Positions 51,898 through 59,951 of a stretch of 64,000 bases of DNA are shown here, piece after piece (positions within the stretch are counted from its first letter, which is position 1; each line of letters begins with the position of its first letter). The stretch is from JBBPZA01 sp038199375 (lineage in GTDB: Bacteria > Actinomycetota > Thermoleophilia > Solirubrobacterales > Solirubrobacteraceae), in assembly GCA_038199375.1 (NCBI GenBank), contig JBBPZA010000059.1, forward strand, positions 1 to 64,000, read 5' to 3'. The translations under genes and the position numbers were made by a program. The notes under the pieces are model-generated. The model ran no database searches. It was not told the origin of the DNA and saw nothing but the letters and a program-made list of their open reading frames with translations.

Positions 51898-53724
51898 GTG
51901 CGGATGACCGTCGCATCGGGGGCCGACTCCGGCAAAGTCGTGCTGTTGAGCCCGGGCGGTCGGCTGAGCGTCGGGCGCGGCCGCGACTGCGATGTCGTGC
52001 TCCACGACCCCAAGGCCTCGCGCCGGCATGTGGAGCTCAGCGCCCAGCCCGACGGGCGGATCGTGCTCGCCGACCTGGGGTCGAGCAACGGCACGTGGGT
52101 CAACGGCCAGCGCTATGACACGCCGGTCTCCCTACGCGGCGACGAGCGGTTGTGGGTGGGGGACTCCGTGCTCGACCTCGCCCCCGAGCCGCCTCCGACG
52201 CCCGGGGGCGGGCAGCAAGCCGTCGCTCCAGAGCGACCCGCCACGCAGAGCCAGATCCGGCGGCGCAGCTCGCAGATCGCCGACATCGCGCTCATGCGCC
52301 CACCCGCCCAGGCCGCGCAGGCCCCCTCCCTCGAGGGAACCGAGCGCACCATCAGCCGCTCGCTGCTCGTCGGGGCGATCCTCCTCTTCGCGTTCCTGGG
52401 CGGGCTCACGCTGCTATTCATCGGGGTCGAGACGGGCCCGGTCGCCTTCGGCGTGGCCGTGCTGCTCGCCTTCCTGCCCGTGCCCTTCTACCTCGCCCTG
52501 ACCCTGTGGGTCGACCGCAACGAGCGCGAGCCGATGTGGATGATCGTGCTCACGTTCTTCTGGGGGGCGTGCGTAGCCGTTTTCATCGCGCTGATCCTCA
52601 ACTCGGCGGGAGAGCTGGTGGTCGGCTCGCTGGCCGGCGAGGACATCGGCGAGCTCTACGGCTTCTCGATCTCCGCCCCGGTGGTCGAGGAGAGCTCCAA
52701 GGCGCTGGTCCTCCTGATCATCTACCGCCGCTTTCGGCCCGAGTTCAACGGCGTCCTGGACGGGATCGTCTACGCGACCATCGTCGGCCTCGGCTTCGCG
52801 GCGACCGAGAACGTCCTCTACTACGGCCGCGGGCTGATGGAGGACCTCGACGACGGCAAGCTCTTCAGCTCCGACGACATCGGTGTCTCGCTCGGCGTCT
52901 TCATCGTGCGCGGGATCTTCTCGCCCTTCGCCCACCCGCTGTTCACCGCGATGACCGGCATCGGGCTCGGAATCGCCAGCCAGGCGACCAAGGGCTCGAC
53001 GCGGTTCTGGGCGCCCGTCGGCGGGCTGGCGGGAGCGATGTTCCTCCACAGCCTGTGGAACACCTCGGCGATCTTCGGTGTGGTGTTCCTGCTCGTCTAC
53101 CTGTTCATCCTCGTGCCGCTGTTCGTCGGGCTGCTCTTCGTCATCCGCGGAACGCTCAAGCGGGAGCGGCGGACCATCGGCCAGTACCTCGCCTACGACG
53201 TGCAGCAGGGCGCACTCACCCCCGCCGAGCTCTACGTCCTCACCGACGGACGATTGCGCAAGCGAGCGCTCCAGGAGTCCCAGAACGAGGGCGGAAAGCC
53301 CGGGCGCAAGCTGCGGCGCGCCTTCCACCAGGCGGCCTCGGAGCTCGCCTTCCTGCGCGAGCGCATCGCGCGCGGCATCCTGCCCTGGGAGTCGGGCAGC
53401 GCCGAGCAGCACCAGCGCTACGAGTCCGTGTTCCGCGACCTCCGGGGCCGGCTCGGGCCTCTGGCCTTCCTCCCGGCGGAGACGTTCCGGGGCGGCGCGG
53501 GCGCCGGCGGACAGTACGCGGGCCAACCGCAGGCCGCCGGGGCCGGCTACGCGGCGCAGCCGCAGTATCAGCCCCAGCCACCTCAGCCCCAATACCAGCC
53601 CCACCCCACCGCCTACGGCGCCGCTCCCGCGGGCTACGCCGCTCCGCCCCCCGCGCGGATGCCCGTGCCCCAGCAGCCCCCGCCGCTGCCGGCGCCGGCG
53701 CCGCGAGATTGGTGGCGGCAGTAG
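51898..53724 (+). CDS. prsW: FHA-domain PrsW-type intramembrane protease
   Basis: 608 residues in three parts. Residues 1-95 form an FHA phosphothreonine-binding domain (LSVGRGRDCDVVLHDPKASRRHVEL, then LADLGSSNGTWVNG). After a linker, about eight membrane helices carry the PrsW protease motifs: EESSKAL (E264, E265, K268), FAATEN (E304), FAHPLF (H346) and HSLWN (H384). The last 100 residues are Gln/Pro/Tyr-rich. PrsW cleaves anti-sigma factors to release ECF sigma factors. The FHA domain suggests that Ser/Thr-kinase phosphorylation recruits or gates the protease (inference). TAGACT 7 nt upstream of GTG 51898 suggests a leaderless mRNA. Confidence 0.92.
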   Translation: MRMTVASGADSGKVVLLSPGGRLSVGRGRDCDVVLHDPKASRRHVELSAQPDGRIVLADLGSSNGTWVNGQRYDTPVSLRGDERLWVGDSVLDLAPEPPPTPGGGQQAVAPERPATQSQIRRRSSQIADIALMRPPAQAAQAPSLEGTERTISRSLLVGAILLFAFLGGLTLLFIGVETGPVAFGVAVLLAFLPVPFYLALTLWVDRNEREPMWMIVLTFFWGACVAVFIALILNSAGELVVGSLAGEDIGELYGFSISAPVVEESSKALVLLIIYRRFRPEFNGVLDGIVYATIVGLGFAATENVLYYGRGLMEDLDDGKLFSSDDIGVSLGVFIVRGIFSPFAHPLFTAMTGIGLGIASQATKGSTRFWAPVGGLAGAMFLHSLWNTSAIFGVVFLLVYLFILVPLFVGLLFVIRGTLKRERRTIGQYLAYDVQQGALTPAELYVLTDGRLRKRALQESQNEGGKPGRKLRRAFHQAASELAFLRERIARGILPWESGSAEQHQRYESVFRDLRGRLGPLAFLPAETFRGGAGAGGQYAGQPQAAGAGYAAQPQYQPQPPQPQYQPHPTAYGAAPAGYAAPPPARMPVPQQPPPLPAPAPRDWWRQ

Positions 53725-53740
53725 GTAGGTACGCGGTCCG

Positions 53741-53764
53741 ATACATCGGCTAGCGTTGTATACT
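53741..53764 (+). promoter_or_regulatory. padR promoter with probable PadR operator
   Basis: TATACT (53759-53764) ends 7 nt before ATG 53772. ATACA (53741-53745) and TGTAT (53757-53761) form an inverted repeat with an 11-bp spacer that overlaps the -10 box, resembling PadR-family sites and consistent with autorepression. Confidence 0.55.
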
Positions 53765-53771
53765 GCCGACC

Positions 53772-54137
53772 ATGGCGGCCCCAGTGCTGCGTGAGCCGAC
53801 CTACTTCATCCTTGCCGCGCTACTCGACGGACCCCTTCACGGCTACGCGGTCGCGCAATCCGCGAGGGAGCTCTCGGGCGGCGCGGTGGACCCCACCGCC
53901 GGCACCCTGTACGGCGCGCTCGACCGCCTGGTGGGGCAAGGGCTGGTCGAGGTGGACCGGGAGGAGATCGTCTCCGGTCGACGCCGCCGGTATCACCGGC
54001 TCTCTGACCGAGGCCGCGAGGTTCTCGTCGACGAGGCGGCGCGGCTGAGAGCGGCGGCCGAGGTTGTCCAGCGCCGGGCCGCCGGGGTCAATCCGTCCCC
54101 GTCCCTCCCTCTACAGAGAAAGGCGAGGCTCGCATGA
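53772..54137 (+). CDS. PadR-family transcriptional regulator
   Basis: 121 residues. Residues 8-90 are the PadR winged helix (EPTYFILAALLDGPLHGYAV, DPTAGTLYGALDRLVGQGLV, GRRRRYHRLSDRGREVL), followed by a short C-terminal dimerization helix. Probably leaderless with an overlapping inverted repeat in its promoter. The next gene starts inside its stop codon (ATGA), the usual arrangement of a PadR regulator with its membrane-protein target. Confidence 0.92.
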   Translation: MAAPVLREPTYFILAALLDGPLHGYAVAQSARELSGGAVDPTAGTLYGALDRLVGQGLVEVDREEIVSGRRRRYHRLSDRGREVLVDEAARLRAAAEVVQRRAAGVNPSPSLPLQRKARLA

Positions 54138-54808
54138 TGAACCGCCTCATCGACCGGCTTCTCCTCATCTGCCTGCGGGCGTACCCGCGGACTCATCGCG
54201 AGCGAGATGGCGAAGTCCTCCTGTCTCTCGCGCACGAACTTCACGCCGGCGGCTCCTCGCCGTGGCGCGAGGGGGCCGGCCTGGTCCGGGGCGGTGTGGC
54301 CGAGCGCCTTCGACTTCGGTGCCGCGGGCTCGTCGGCGCGCCGTGGCGCGCCGCCCTGGCGAGACTGGCGCTGCCCCTCGCTGCGGTGAGCCTTGCCGTC
54401 TGGGTGGCGGGCGTTGGCAGCGTCGACCCCGTGCCGACTCCGCGTGCCCTTGTTCCTCTGTCGGATGCTGCGCTGCCCGCAGTGTGGATCTGGCTGTTCG
54501 CCAGGTTCGCTGGACCCGCCGGCACAGAAGTGGGGAGCCTGCTGGTCGCCGCCCTGTTCGTCCTCGCCGCCTTCGTGGTGATCTGGTGCGCGTTGCGCCG
54601 TCGCCACGATCCGGTTGGAGCGACCCTCAGTGCGATCGTCCTCGCCATCGCCGCCCCGGCAGGCGTTGTGCTCCTCCCAAGCCTGCTTCCGTACGACGGG
54701 GCCTGGGATGGGGTGGGAATCGCGGCTCTTGTCGCCGCTGGGGTGCTGGCCCCCATCGCGTGCGCAGCTCTCGTGGGATGCGGGAGCGCCGGGTCAACGT
54801 CCGTGTGA
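54134..54808 (+). CDS. Membrane protein coupled to PadR
   Basis: 224 residues. The N-terminus LRAYPRTHRERDGEVLLSLAHEL resembles the short amphipathic prefix seen before many permeases next to PadR regulators. Five or so hydrophobic segments follow (LALPLAAVSLAVWVAG, SLLVAALFVLAAFVVIWCA, IVLAIAAPAGVVLLPSLL, GIAALVAAGVLAPIACAAL). No catalytic motif seen. Overlap of ATG 54134 with the padR stop implies coupled translation. Function unknown. Confidence 0.8.
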   Translation: MMNRLIDRLLLICLRAYPRTHRERDGEVLLSLAHELHAGGSSPWREGAGLVRGGVAERLRLRCRGLVGAPWRAALARLALPLAAVSLAVWVAGVGSVDPVPTPRALVPLSDAALPAVWIWLFARFAGPAGTEVGSLLVAALFVLAAFVVIWCALRRRHDPVGATLSAIVLAIAAPAGVVLLPSLLPYDGAWDGVGIAALVAAGVLAPIACAALVGCGSAGSTSV

Positions 54809-54882
54809 GCGCCCACCCTCGGCGTCCAGCGCTCCGATGCGTTCGCCGATCCGAAGCAGTTCCGCCCCGACCGGTTCCTCGA

Positions 54883-56973
54883 TCAACCGGCACCTCCGTA
54901 CATCAGGCCTAGGTCCATCGGACATCTCCGCAGCGCGTCCCGCGCTTCTTGCTCGCGACCATCCTGCCCTGCCAGAAGCAAGGCAAGACCACACCAGCCG
55001 GTGGTCTGGCCGTCGTCGATCGCGCTGCGGTAAGCCTCCTCGGCATCGCGCCCGCGGCCGGGCTCGTCGGCCAGCAGCGCGCCGAGAAGGAGCCACGCCT
55101 CGCTGAAGCCGGCGTAGGCCGCCAGGCGAAAGCCCTGACCCGCCTCGCGCTTGCGGCCAGGCTGAGCGGCGAGGGCGAAAGCGATCAGCGGCAAGCCCTC
55201 CATCACCCCGGCCTGGACGGCCTCGCGGAAGCAGTCCTCCACTTCACGCTCGCGGCCACCCTGCGCGGCCAGCAACATGCCCAACGCAAACCACGCCCAG
55301 TCATCCCCGGCGTCGATCCTCTCGCGATACTCGGCCTCGGCCTCGGGCCCGCGCTCGAACGCCTCGGCCAACAGCGAGCGGACGTCCTCGGCGAGGTGCT
55401 CGACCCCCTCCCCGGCCGCCAGCATCAGAGCGAGGATGGACCACGCCCTGGAGTGACCGGCATCGACCGCCGCGCGGTAGGTCAGCTCCATATCGCCCTC
55501 GCGGCCGCCCTGCATGACAAGCAGCGTGCCCAGGTTGACCAAGGCGTCACTGTTGCCGGCCGCGATCGCCTCGCGGTAGGCCTTCTCGGCCTCGTCCTCG
55601 CGGCCGGGCTGCCTGAGAAGCAGCTGTCCGAGGTTGTTCAACGCGAGTGGGTTGCCCGCGTCGATCGCCTCGCGGTAGGCCGCCTCCGCCTCCTCCTCGC
55701 GGTCAGGCTGGTTGGCCAACAGGAAGCCGAGGTGGTTCCACACCATGCTGTTTCCCAGGCTGGCTGCCTTGCGGTACGCCGCCTCAGCCTCGCGCTCATG
55801 GCCCGGCTGCTTGGCCAGCAAGTAGCCCAGGGCGCCCCAGCCGTCGGTGTCCCCGGCCTCGATCGCCTCCCGGTAAGCCGCCTCCGCCTCCTCCTCGCGG
55901 CCCGTCTGCCTGACCAATACGTAGCCGAGGGCGCCCCAGCCGTCGGTGTCCCCGGCCTCGATCGCCTCCCGGTAAGCCGCCTCCGCCTCGCCCTCGCGAC
56001 CAGGCCGCTCGGCGCACAGGTTGCCGAGGTCCACCCAAGCCTCGGTGTCCCCGGCCTCGATCGCCTCGCGGTAAGCCGCCTCCGCCTCCTCCTCGCGGCC
56101 CGGCTGCGCGGCGAGGAATAAGCCGAGGTTGCGCGGCGCCGAGGTGTTCCCCGCCTCGATCGCCTCGCGGTAGGCCGCCTCCGCATCGTCCTCGCGGCCA
56201 GGCAGCTTGGCCAGGAGCCGCCCGAGGGTGTTCCAGGCGTCGGTGTCGCCGGCCTCTATCGCCTTGCGACAGATCGCCTCCGCTTCCTCCTCGCTGCCCG
56301 GCTGCTCGCCGAGGAGCACGGCGAGATTACGCGGCGCCAAGCTGTTGCCGGCCGCGATCGCCTCGCGGTACGCCGCCTCCGCCTCGCCCTCGCGGCCGGG
56401 CTGCTTGGCCAGCAGCCATCCGAGGTTGTTCCACCCCATGCTGTCCCCGGCGCCGGCCACCTCGCGGTAGGCCTGCTCAGCCTCGTCCTCGCGGCCAGGC
56501 TGCTCGGCGAGGAGCTCGGCGAGATTGACCGCCGCCAAGCTGTTCCCCGCCCCGATCGCCTCGCGATACGCCGCCTCCGCCTCCTCCTCGCGGCCAGGCT
56601 GCTCGGCCAGCAAGTAGCCGAGACTACGCCAGGCGTCGGTGTAGCCGGCCTCGATGGCCTCGCGGTGAGCCGCCTCCGCCTCCTCCTCGCGGCCAGGCCA
56701 GTCGGACAGCAGCAGGCCGAGATTGTCCAATGCCTTGGAGCTGCCCGACTCGATCGCCTCGCGGTAAGCCGCCTCCGCCTCCTCCTCGAGGCCAGGCTGC
56801 TTGGCCAGCAGCCATCCCAGGCTGTTCCACGCCAAAGGCGCAAAGTCGGCGTGCCCGGACTCGATCACCCGCTCATAGGCGACGCGCGCGCCGGCGTGGT
56901 CGCCCTGCTCGCTGAGCAGGCGCCCGAGCTCGAACGTCGCTTTGACCTCCTCGTCGGGCTGCTCGGAGCTCAC
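54883..56973 (-). CDS. Protein of about 19 tandem TPR-like repeats
   Basis: 696 residues made almost entirely of 33-residue repeats with consensus AWxxLGxLLAxQPGREEEAEAAYREAIEAGDTD. Each is a TPR-like helical hairpin, one residue shorter than the classical 34. Repeat identity is highest in the middle, where two neighbouring DNA units are identical over 61 bp. One repeat near the C-terminus is enlarged (GEGVEHLAEDVRSLLAEAFE). No signal peptide. GTG 56973 is preferred because TACGAT ends 6 nt upstream and repeats begin soon after; GTG 57162 would add 63 residues without repeats. Expected to be a protein-binding scaffold; partners unknown. Confidence 0.85.
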   Translation of the reverse strand: MSSEQPDEEVKATFELGRLLSEQGDHAGARVAYERVIESGHADFAPLAWNSLGWLLAKQPGLEEEAEAAYREAIESGSSKALDNLGLLLSDWPGREEEAEAAHREAIEAGYTDAWRSLGYLLAEQPGREEEAEAAYREAIGAGNSLAAVNLAELLAEQPGREDEAEQAYREVAGAGDSMGWNNLGWLLAKQPGREGEAEAAYREAIAAGNSLAPRNLAVLLGEQPGSEEEAEAICRKAIEAGDTDAWNTLGRLLAKLPGREDDAEAAYREAIEAGNTSAPRNLGLFLAAQPGREEEAEAAYREAIEAGDTEAWVDLGNLCAERPGREGEAEAAYREAIEAGDTDGWGALGYVLVRQTGREEEAEAAYREAIEAGDTDGWGALGYLLAKQPGHEREAEAAYRKAASLGNSMVWNHLGFLLANQPDREEEAEAAYREAIDAGNPLALNNLGQLLLRQPGREDEAEKAYREAIAAGNSDALVNLGTLLVMQGGREGDMELTYRAAVDAGHSRAWSILALMLAAGEGVEHLAEDVRSLLAEAFERGPEAEAEYRERIDAGDDWAWFALGMLLAAQGGREREVEDCFREAVQAGVMEGLPLIAFALAAQPGRKREAGQGFRLAAYAGFSEAWLLLGALLADEPGRGRDAEEAYRSAIDDGQTTGWCGLALLLAGQDGREQEARDALRRCPMDLGLMYGGAG
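55830..55989. repeat. Recently duplicated 99-bp repeat unit
   Basis: The 61-bp segment 55830-55890 recurs exactly at 55929-55989, 99 bp later, inside the TPR-like gene. This shows the array grows by whole 33-codon units. Confidence 0.85.
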
Positions 56974-57162
56974 CTGTGGATCGTACGCGCGCTGGGCCCC
57001 TGCGCCATGCGCCACCCCGGTTGGCGAGCAGGACTCCGGGTGCGCGACGCTCGCCGGCGAAGCAACCTTCGCTGGATCTATCGCCACACGCTTGACGCGA
57101 TCCGAAGGAGCGACATTCGTCAGCGTCTCGAGGCGCGACGCTGGACGGATCGTCCCGCCCAC

Positions 57163-57915
57163 TCACACCAAGACCTGTACCCAGCACCCGACCGCGGCGA
57201 CCAGCAGCACCACCGCGATAGCCCGGATCAGCTGACGCTCCGAGAGCCGCCCGGTAAGCCGTGCACCGAGGAGGGCGCCGGGAATCGAAGCGGCAGCGCC
57301 GACGAGAAGGAGGTCGAGGTCGGGCGCCGCGGACGGGAGGTGAGCGAGCGCACCCGCCAGGCCGACGAGCACCCCGACGGCGAGGTTCGTCCCCACCGCC
57401 CGCTGAGCTGTCTCGCCAACGAGCTTGAGCAGGGCCGGCATCCGCAGCGATCCGAGGATGAGCCCGACGATTCCGCCGAGCAGGCCGATGAGGGCGCCGC
57501 TGACGATCGCCGCGCGGATGTCGAGCGGGGGGTCGGCCGGCGCGCCGGGACGCGGCGCGGGGCGCTCCCAGCGCAAGAGGTCGAAGGCGCTGTAGAGCAG
57601 GACCGCGCCGATGATCGCGAGCAGGATGTCCCCGGGAAGCAGGCCGGACGCGTAGCCGCCGACCAGCGCGCCGGCGATCGACGGCGGGGCCATCCAGCCG
57701 AACAGCCACCAGTTGATGCGCCCCGCGCGAATATGGGTCGCCCCCGCGGTCGCGGCGGCGATACCGCTGATCGCGATGTTGGTTCCCGCTCCGGCCGCGG
57801 GCGAGGAGGCGAGCAGCAGCACGAGCGGCAGGCGGATGTTGCCGAGCACGAGCCCGACGAGGCCGCCGCCGAGGGCGACCAGGAAGCACCAGAGGACGAG
57901 GGCGAGATACTCCAT
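57163..57915 (-). CDS. TauE/SafE-family transporter, full length
   Basis: 250 residues with about eight hydrophobic helices and two homologous halves (WCFLVALGGGLVGLVLGNIR and GALIGLLGGIVGLILGSLRM). The GVGGG loop is replaced by GLVLGNIR-type sequence, setting it apart from the split pair at 19300-20051. Family members export sulfite, sulfoacetate or related anions; substrate here unknown. Start ATG 57915 lies 6 bp from the divergent rarA start. The TPR gene follows on the same strand. Confidence 0.88.
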   Translation of the reverse strand: MEYLALVLWCFLVALGGGLVGLVLGNIRLPLVLLLASSPAAGAGTNIAISGIAAATAGATHIRAGRINWWLFGWMAPPSIAGALVGGYASGLLPGDILLAIIGAVLLYSAFDLLRWERPAPRPGAPADPPLDIRAAIVSGALIGLLGGIVGLILGSLRMPALLKLVGETAQRAVGTNLAVGVLVGLAGALAHLPSAAPDLDLLLVGAAASIPGALLGARLTGRLSERQLIRAIAVVLLVAAVGCWVQVLV

Positions 57916-57921
57916 GGGCTG

Positions 57922-59241
57922 ATGGAACGGCTCTTCGAGACCGCGGGCGACGAGGCTCCCCGCGGGCGCACGCCGGTCCCTCCGTCGGAGGGCCCCCTCG
58001 CGGTGCGCATGCGCCCGACCTCGCTCGACGACGTTATCGGACAGGAGCACCTCCTCGCCCCGGGCTCGGCGCTTCACCGGGCGATCGAGGTGGGGCGGCC
58101 CCACTCGATGATCCTCTACGGCCCGCCGGGCAGCGGGAAGACGACCCTCGCCCGCATCGTGGCGACCAACGCGCGGGCGGCCTTCGAGGAGGCCAGCGCG
58201 GTGGAGGCGGGGCGCGCGGAGGTTCGCGCCGTCCTCGAGCGCGCCGCCCACCGGCGGCAGAGCTCCGGCGAGCCGACGATCTTCTTCCTCGACGAGATCC
58301 ACCGTTTCAACAAGGCCCAGCAGGACGCGCTGCTCCCCGCGGTAGAGGAGGGCCTGGTGACCCTGATCGGAGCGACCACCGAGAACCCCTACTTCGAGGT
58401 CAACAGCGCCCTGCTCTCGCGGGCGCAGGTCTACGAGCTGCGGCCGCTGACCGCCCAGCACGTCGAGGCGCTCCTTCGCCGGGCGCTCGAGCGCGGAGAA
58501 TGCGGCGCGGCCGAGGTACCCGGCGAGGTGCTCGAGTTCGTAGCCGGGCGGGCGGGGGGCGACGCCCGCGCCGCGCTGGCCGCGCTCGAGCTCGCCTGCG
58601 AGACGGCCGCCCCGGACGCGGTGACCCTCGAGCACGCCGAGGACGCGATGCAGCGAAAGGCGCTGCGCTACGACAAGACGGGCGACCAGCACTACGACAC
58701 GATCTCGGCGTGGATCAAGGCGACCCGAGGCTCTGACCCCGACGCGTCGCTCTACTACCTCGCGGTCATGCTCGAGGGCGGGGAGGACCCGCGCTTCGTG
58801 GTGCGCCGCATGATCGTCCTCGCCTCCGAGGACATCGGCAACGCCGACCCCCAAGCGCTCGAGATCGCCGTCGCCACCGCCCACGCCGTCGAGCACGTAG
58901 GGCTCCCTGAGTGCCAGTTCGCCCTCGCCCAGGCGGCGATCTACCTCGCGCTCGCTCCGAAGTCAAACGCTGCCACGGGCGCGATCGGCGCGGCGCGGCG
59001 CCACATCCGCGACCACGGAGCCAAGCCGCCCCCGTCCCACCTTCAGTCCGCCGCCTACCCGGGCGCGGCGCAGCTCGGGCGGGGCCAGGGCTATGACTAC
59101 CCGCACGGGAACCCGGGTCACCTCTCCGCGCAGGAGCTGATGCCCGAGGGATTGGAGCACGAGCGGTTCTACGAGCCCGACGACGCCGAGGCGGCTCTGC
59201 GTGAGCGCCTCGAGAAGATCAGGCGAGGCCGTGGACGCTAG
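57922..59241 (+). CDS. rarA: Replication-associated recombination protein RarA (MgsA)
   Basis: 439-residue AAA+ ATPase related to clamp loaders that acts at stalled replication forks. MRPTSLDDVIGQEHLL precedes Walker A LYGPPGSGKTT (65-75), Walker B FFLDEIHRFNKAQQDALLP, sensor GATTENPYFEVN and arginine-finger SRAQVYELRPL. The C-terminal MgsA tetramerization domain includes RKALRYDKTGDQHYDTISAW, ASEDIGNADP and YPHGNPGH. Start ATG 57922 is 6 bp from the divergent TauE start; there is no Shine-Dalgarno. Confidence 0.96.
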   Translation: MERLFETAGDEAPRGRTPVPPSEGPLAVRMRPTSLDDVIGQEHLLAPGSALHRAIEVGRPHSMILYGPPGSGKTTLARIVATNARAAFEEASAVEAGRAEVRAVLERAAHRRQSSGEPTIFFLDEIHRFNKAQQDALLPAVEEGLVTLIGATTENPYFEVNSALLSRAQVYELRPLTAQHVEALLRRALERGECGAAEVPGEVLEFVAGRAGGDARAALAALELACETAAPDAVTLEHAEDAMQRKALRYDKTGDQHYDTISAWIKATRGSDPDASLYYLAVMLEGGEDPRFVVRRMIVLASEDIGNADPQALEIAVATAHAVEHVGLPECQFALAQAAIYLALAPKSNAATGAIGAARRHIRDHGAKPPPSHLQSAAYPGAAQLGRGQGYDYPHGNPGHLSAQELMPEGLEHERFYEPDDAEAALRERLEKIRRGRGR

Positions 59242-59264
59242 GTGTGCTACGCTGTGCCACCGCA

Positions 59265-59525
59265 ATGGATGTCTCCGTGCGAGAGCTGCGCAACCACACC
59301 GGTCGCGTCATTGCGGCCATAGAGAGCGGCGAGCATGTCGTCCTGACCGTCCACGGTCGCGCCGTTGCCGACATCGTGCCGCGCAACCAGCGGTCCGAGC
59401 GGCGGCCGAGCGAGCGGCTGGTGAGTGATCTTGAGGAGATCTCGTCCTTGGCCGGGCGACTGGAAGTAGAGTCGAGCGAGGACGACTTCAGCGTCGGGCT
59501 CACGACCGACGACATGCTGCGATGA
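59265..59525 (+). CDS. vapB: Phd/YefM-type antitoxin VapB, second system
   Basis: 86 residues: VSVRELRNHTGRVIAAIESG and VVLTVHGRAVADIVP form the Phd-fold DNA-binding half, and EISSLAGRLEVESSEDDFSV the acidic toxin-binding arm. Start ATG 59265; TACGCT lies 11 nt upstream. Stop overlaps the toxin start (ATGA). 23 bp after rarA. Confidence 0.9.
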   Translation: MDVSVRELRNHTGRVIAAIESGEHVVLTVHGRAVADIVPRNQRSERRPSERLVSDLEEISSLAGRLEVESSEDDFSVGLTTDDMLR

Positions 59526-59917
59526 GCGGATACCTCGCCGATACGAGCGTGTTCGTGGCTGCCGAGCAGCGGCGCCCGCTGGGGTCGCCTCCGGCCGGCG
59601 AGGCGCGCGTGTCGGTGGCGACGCTCACCGAGCTGGGCGTGGGCGTGCGCAGAGCGCAGAGCGAACAGCTGCGCGAGCTGCGTGAGGCGACCCTTGCGCG
59701 CGCGCGCCGCTTCATCCCACTGGCCTACGACGAGCTCGTCGCCGAGCACCTAGCCGAGCTGCTGGCCGCGGCACACGCAAAGCGGCGGCGCGCGGGAGCG
59801 ATGGACGCGATCATCGCCGCCACCGCGCTGGCACACGGCCTGACCGTTTGGACGCAGGACGACGATTTCGAGGTGCTCTCCGAGCTTGCCGAAGCTCTGC
59901 ACGTTCACCGCGGCTGA
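59522..59917 (+). CDS. vapC: PIN-domain toxin VapC, second system
   Basis: 131-residue PIN ribonuclease. Active-site acids are D7 (YLADTSVFVA), the Glu of ATLTELGVG, the Asp of GAMDAIIAATAL and the Asp cluster of WTQDDDFEVL. ATG 59522 overlaps the antitoxin stop (ATGA). Only distantly similar to the vapC at 39173, so the two systems probably do not cross-regulate. Confidence 0.92.
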   Translation: MSGYLADTSVFVAAEQRRPLGSPPAGEARVSVATLTELGVGVRRAQSEQLRELREATLARARRFIPLAYDELVAEHLAELLAAAHAKRRRAGAMDAIIAATALAHGLTVWTQDDDFEVLSELAEALHVHRG

Positions 59918-59951
59918 CGACCCGACGCCGCGCGCGCGATACTCACCCGGC

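Noticed and set aside
55400..56900. CRISPR-like regular repeats
   Set aside because: The 99-bp periodicity is contiguous coding sequence for TPR-like repeats, with no spacers.
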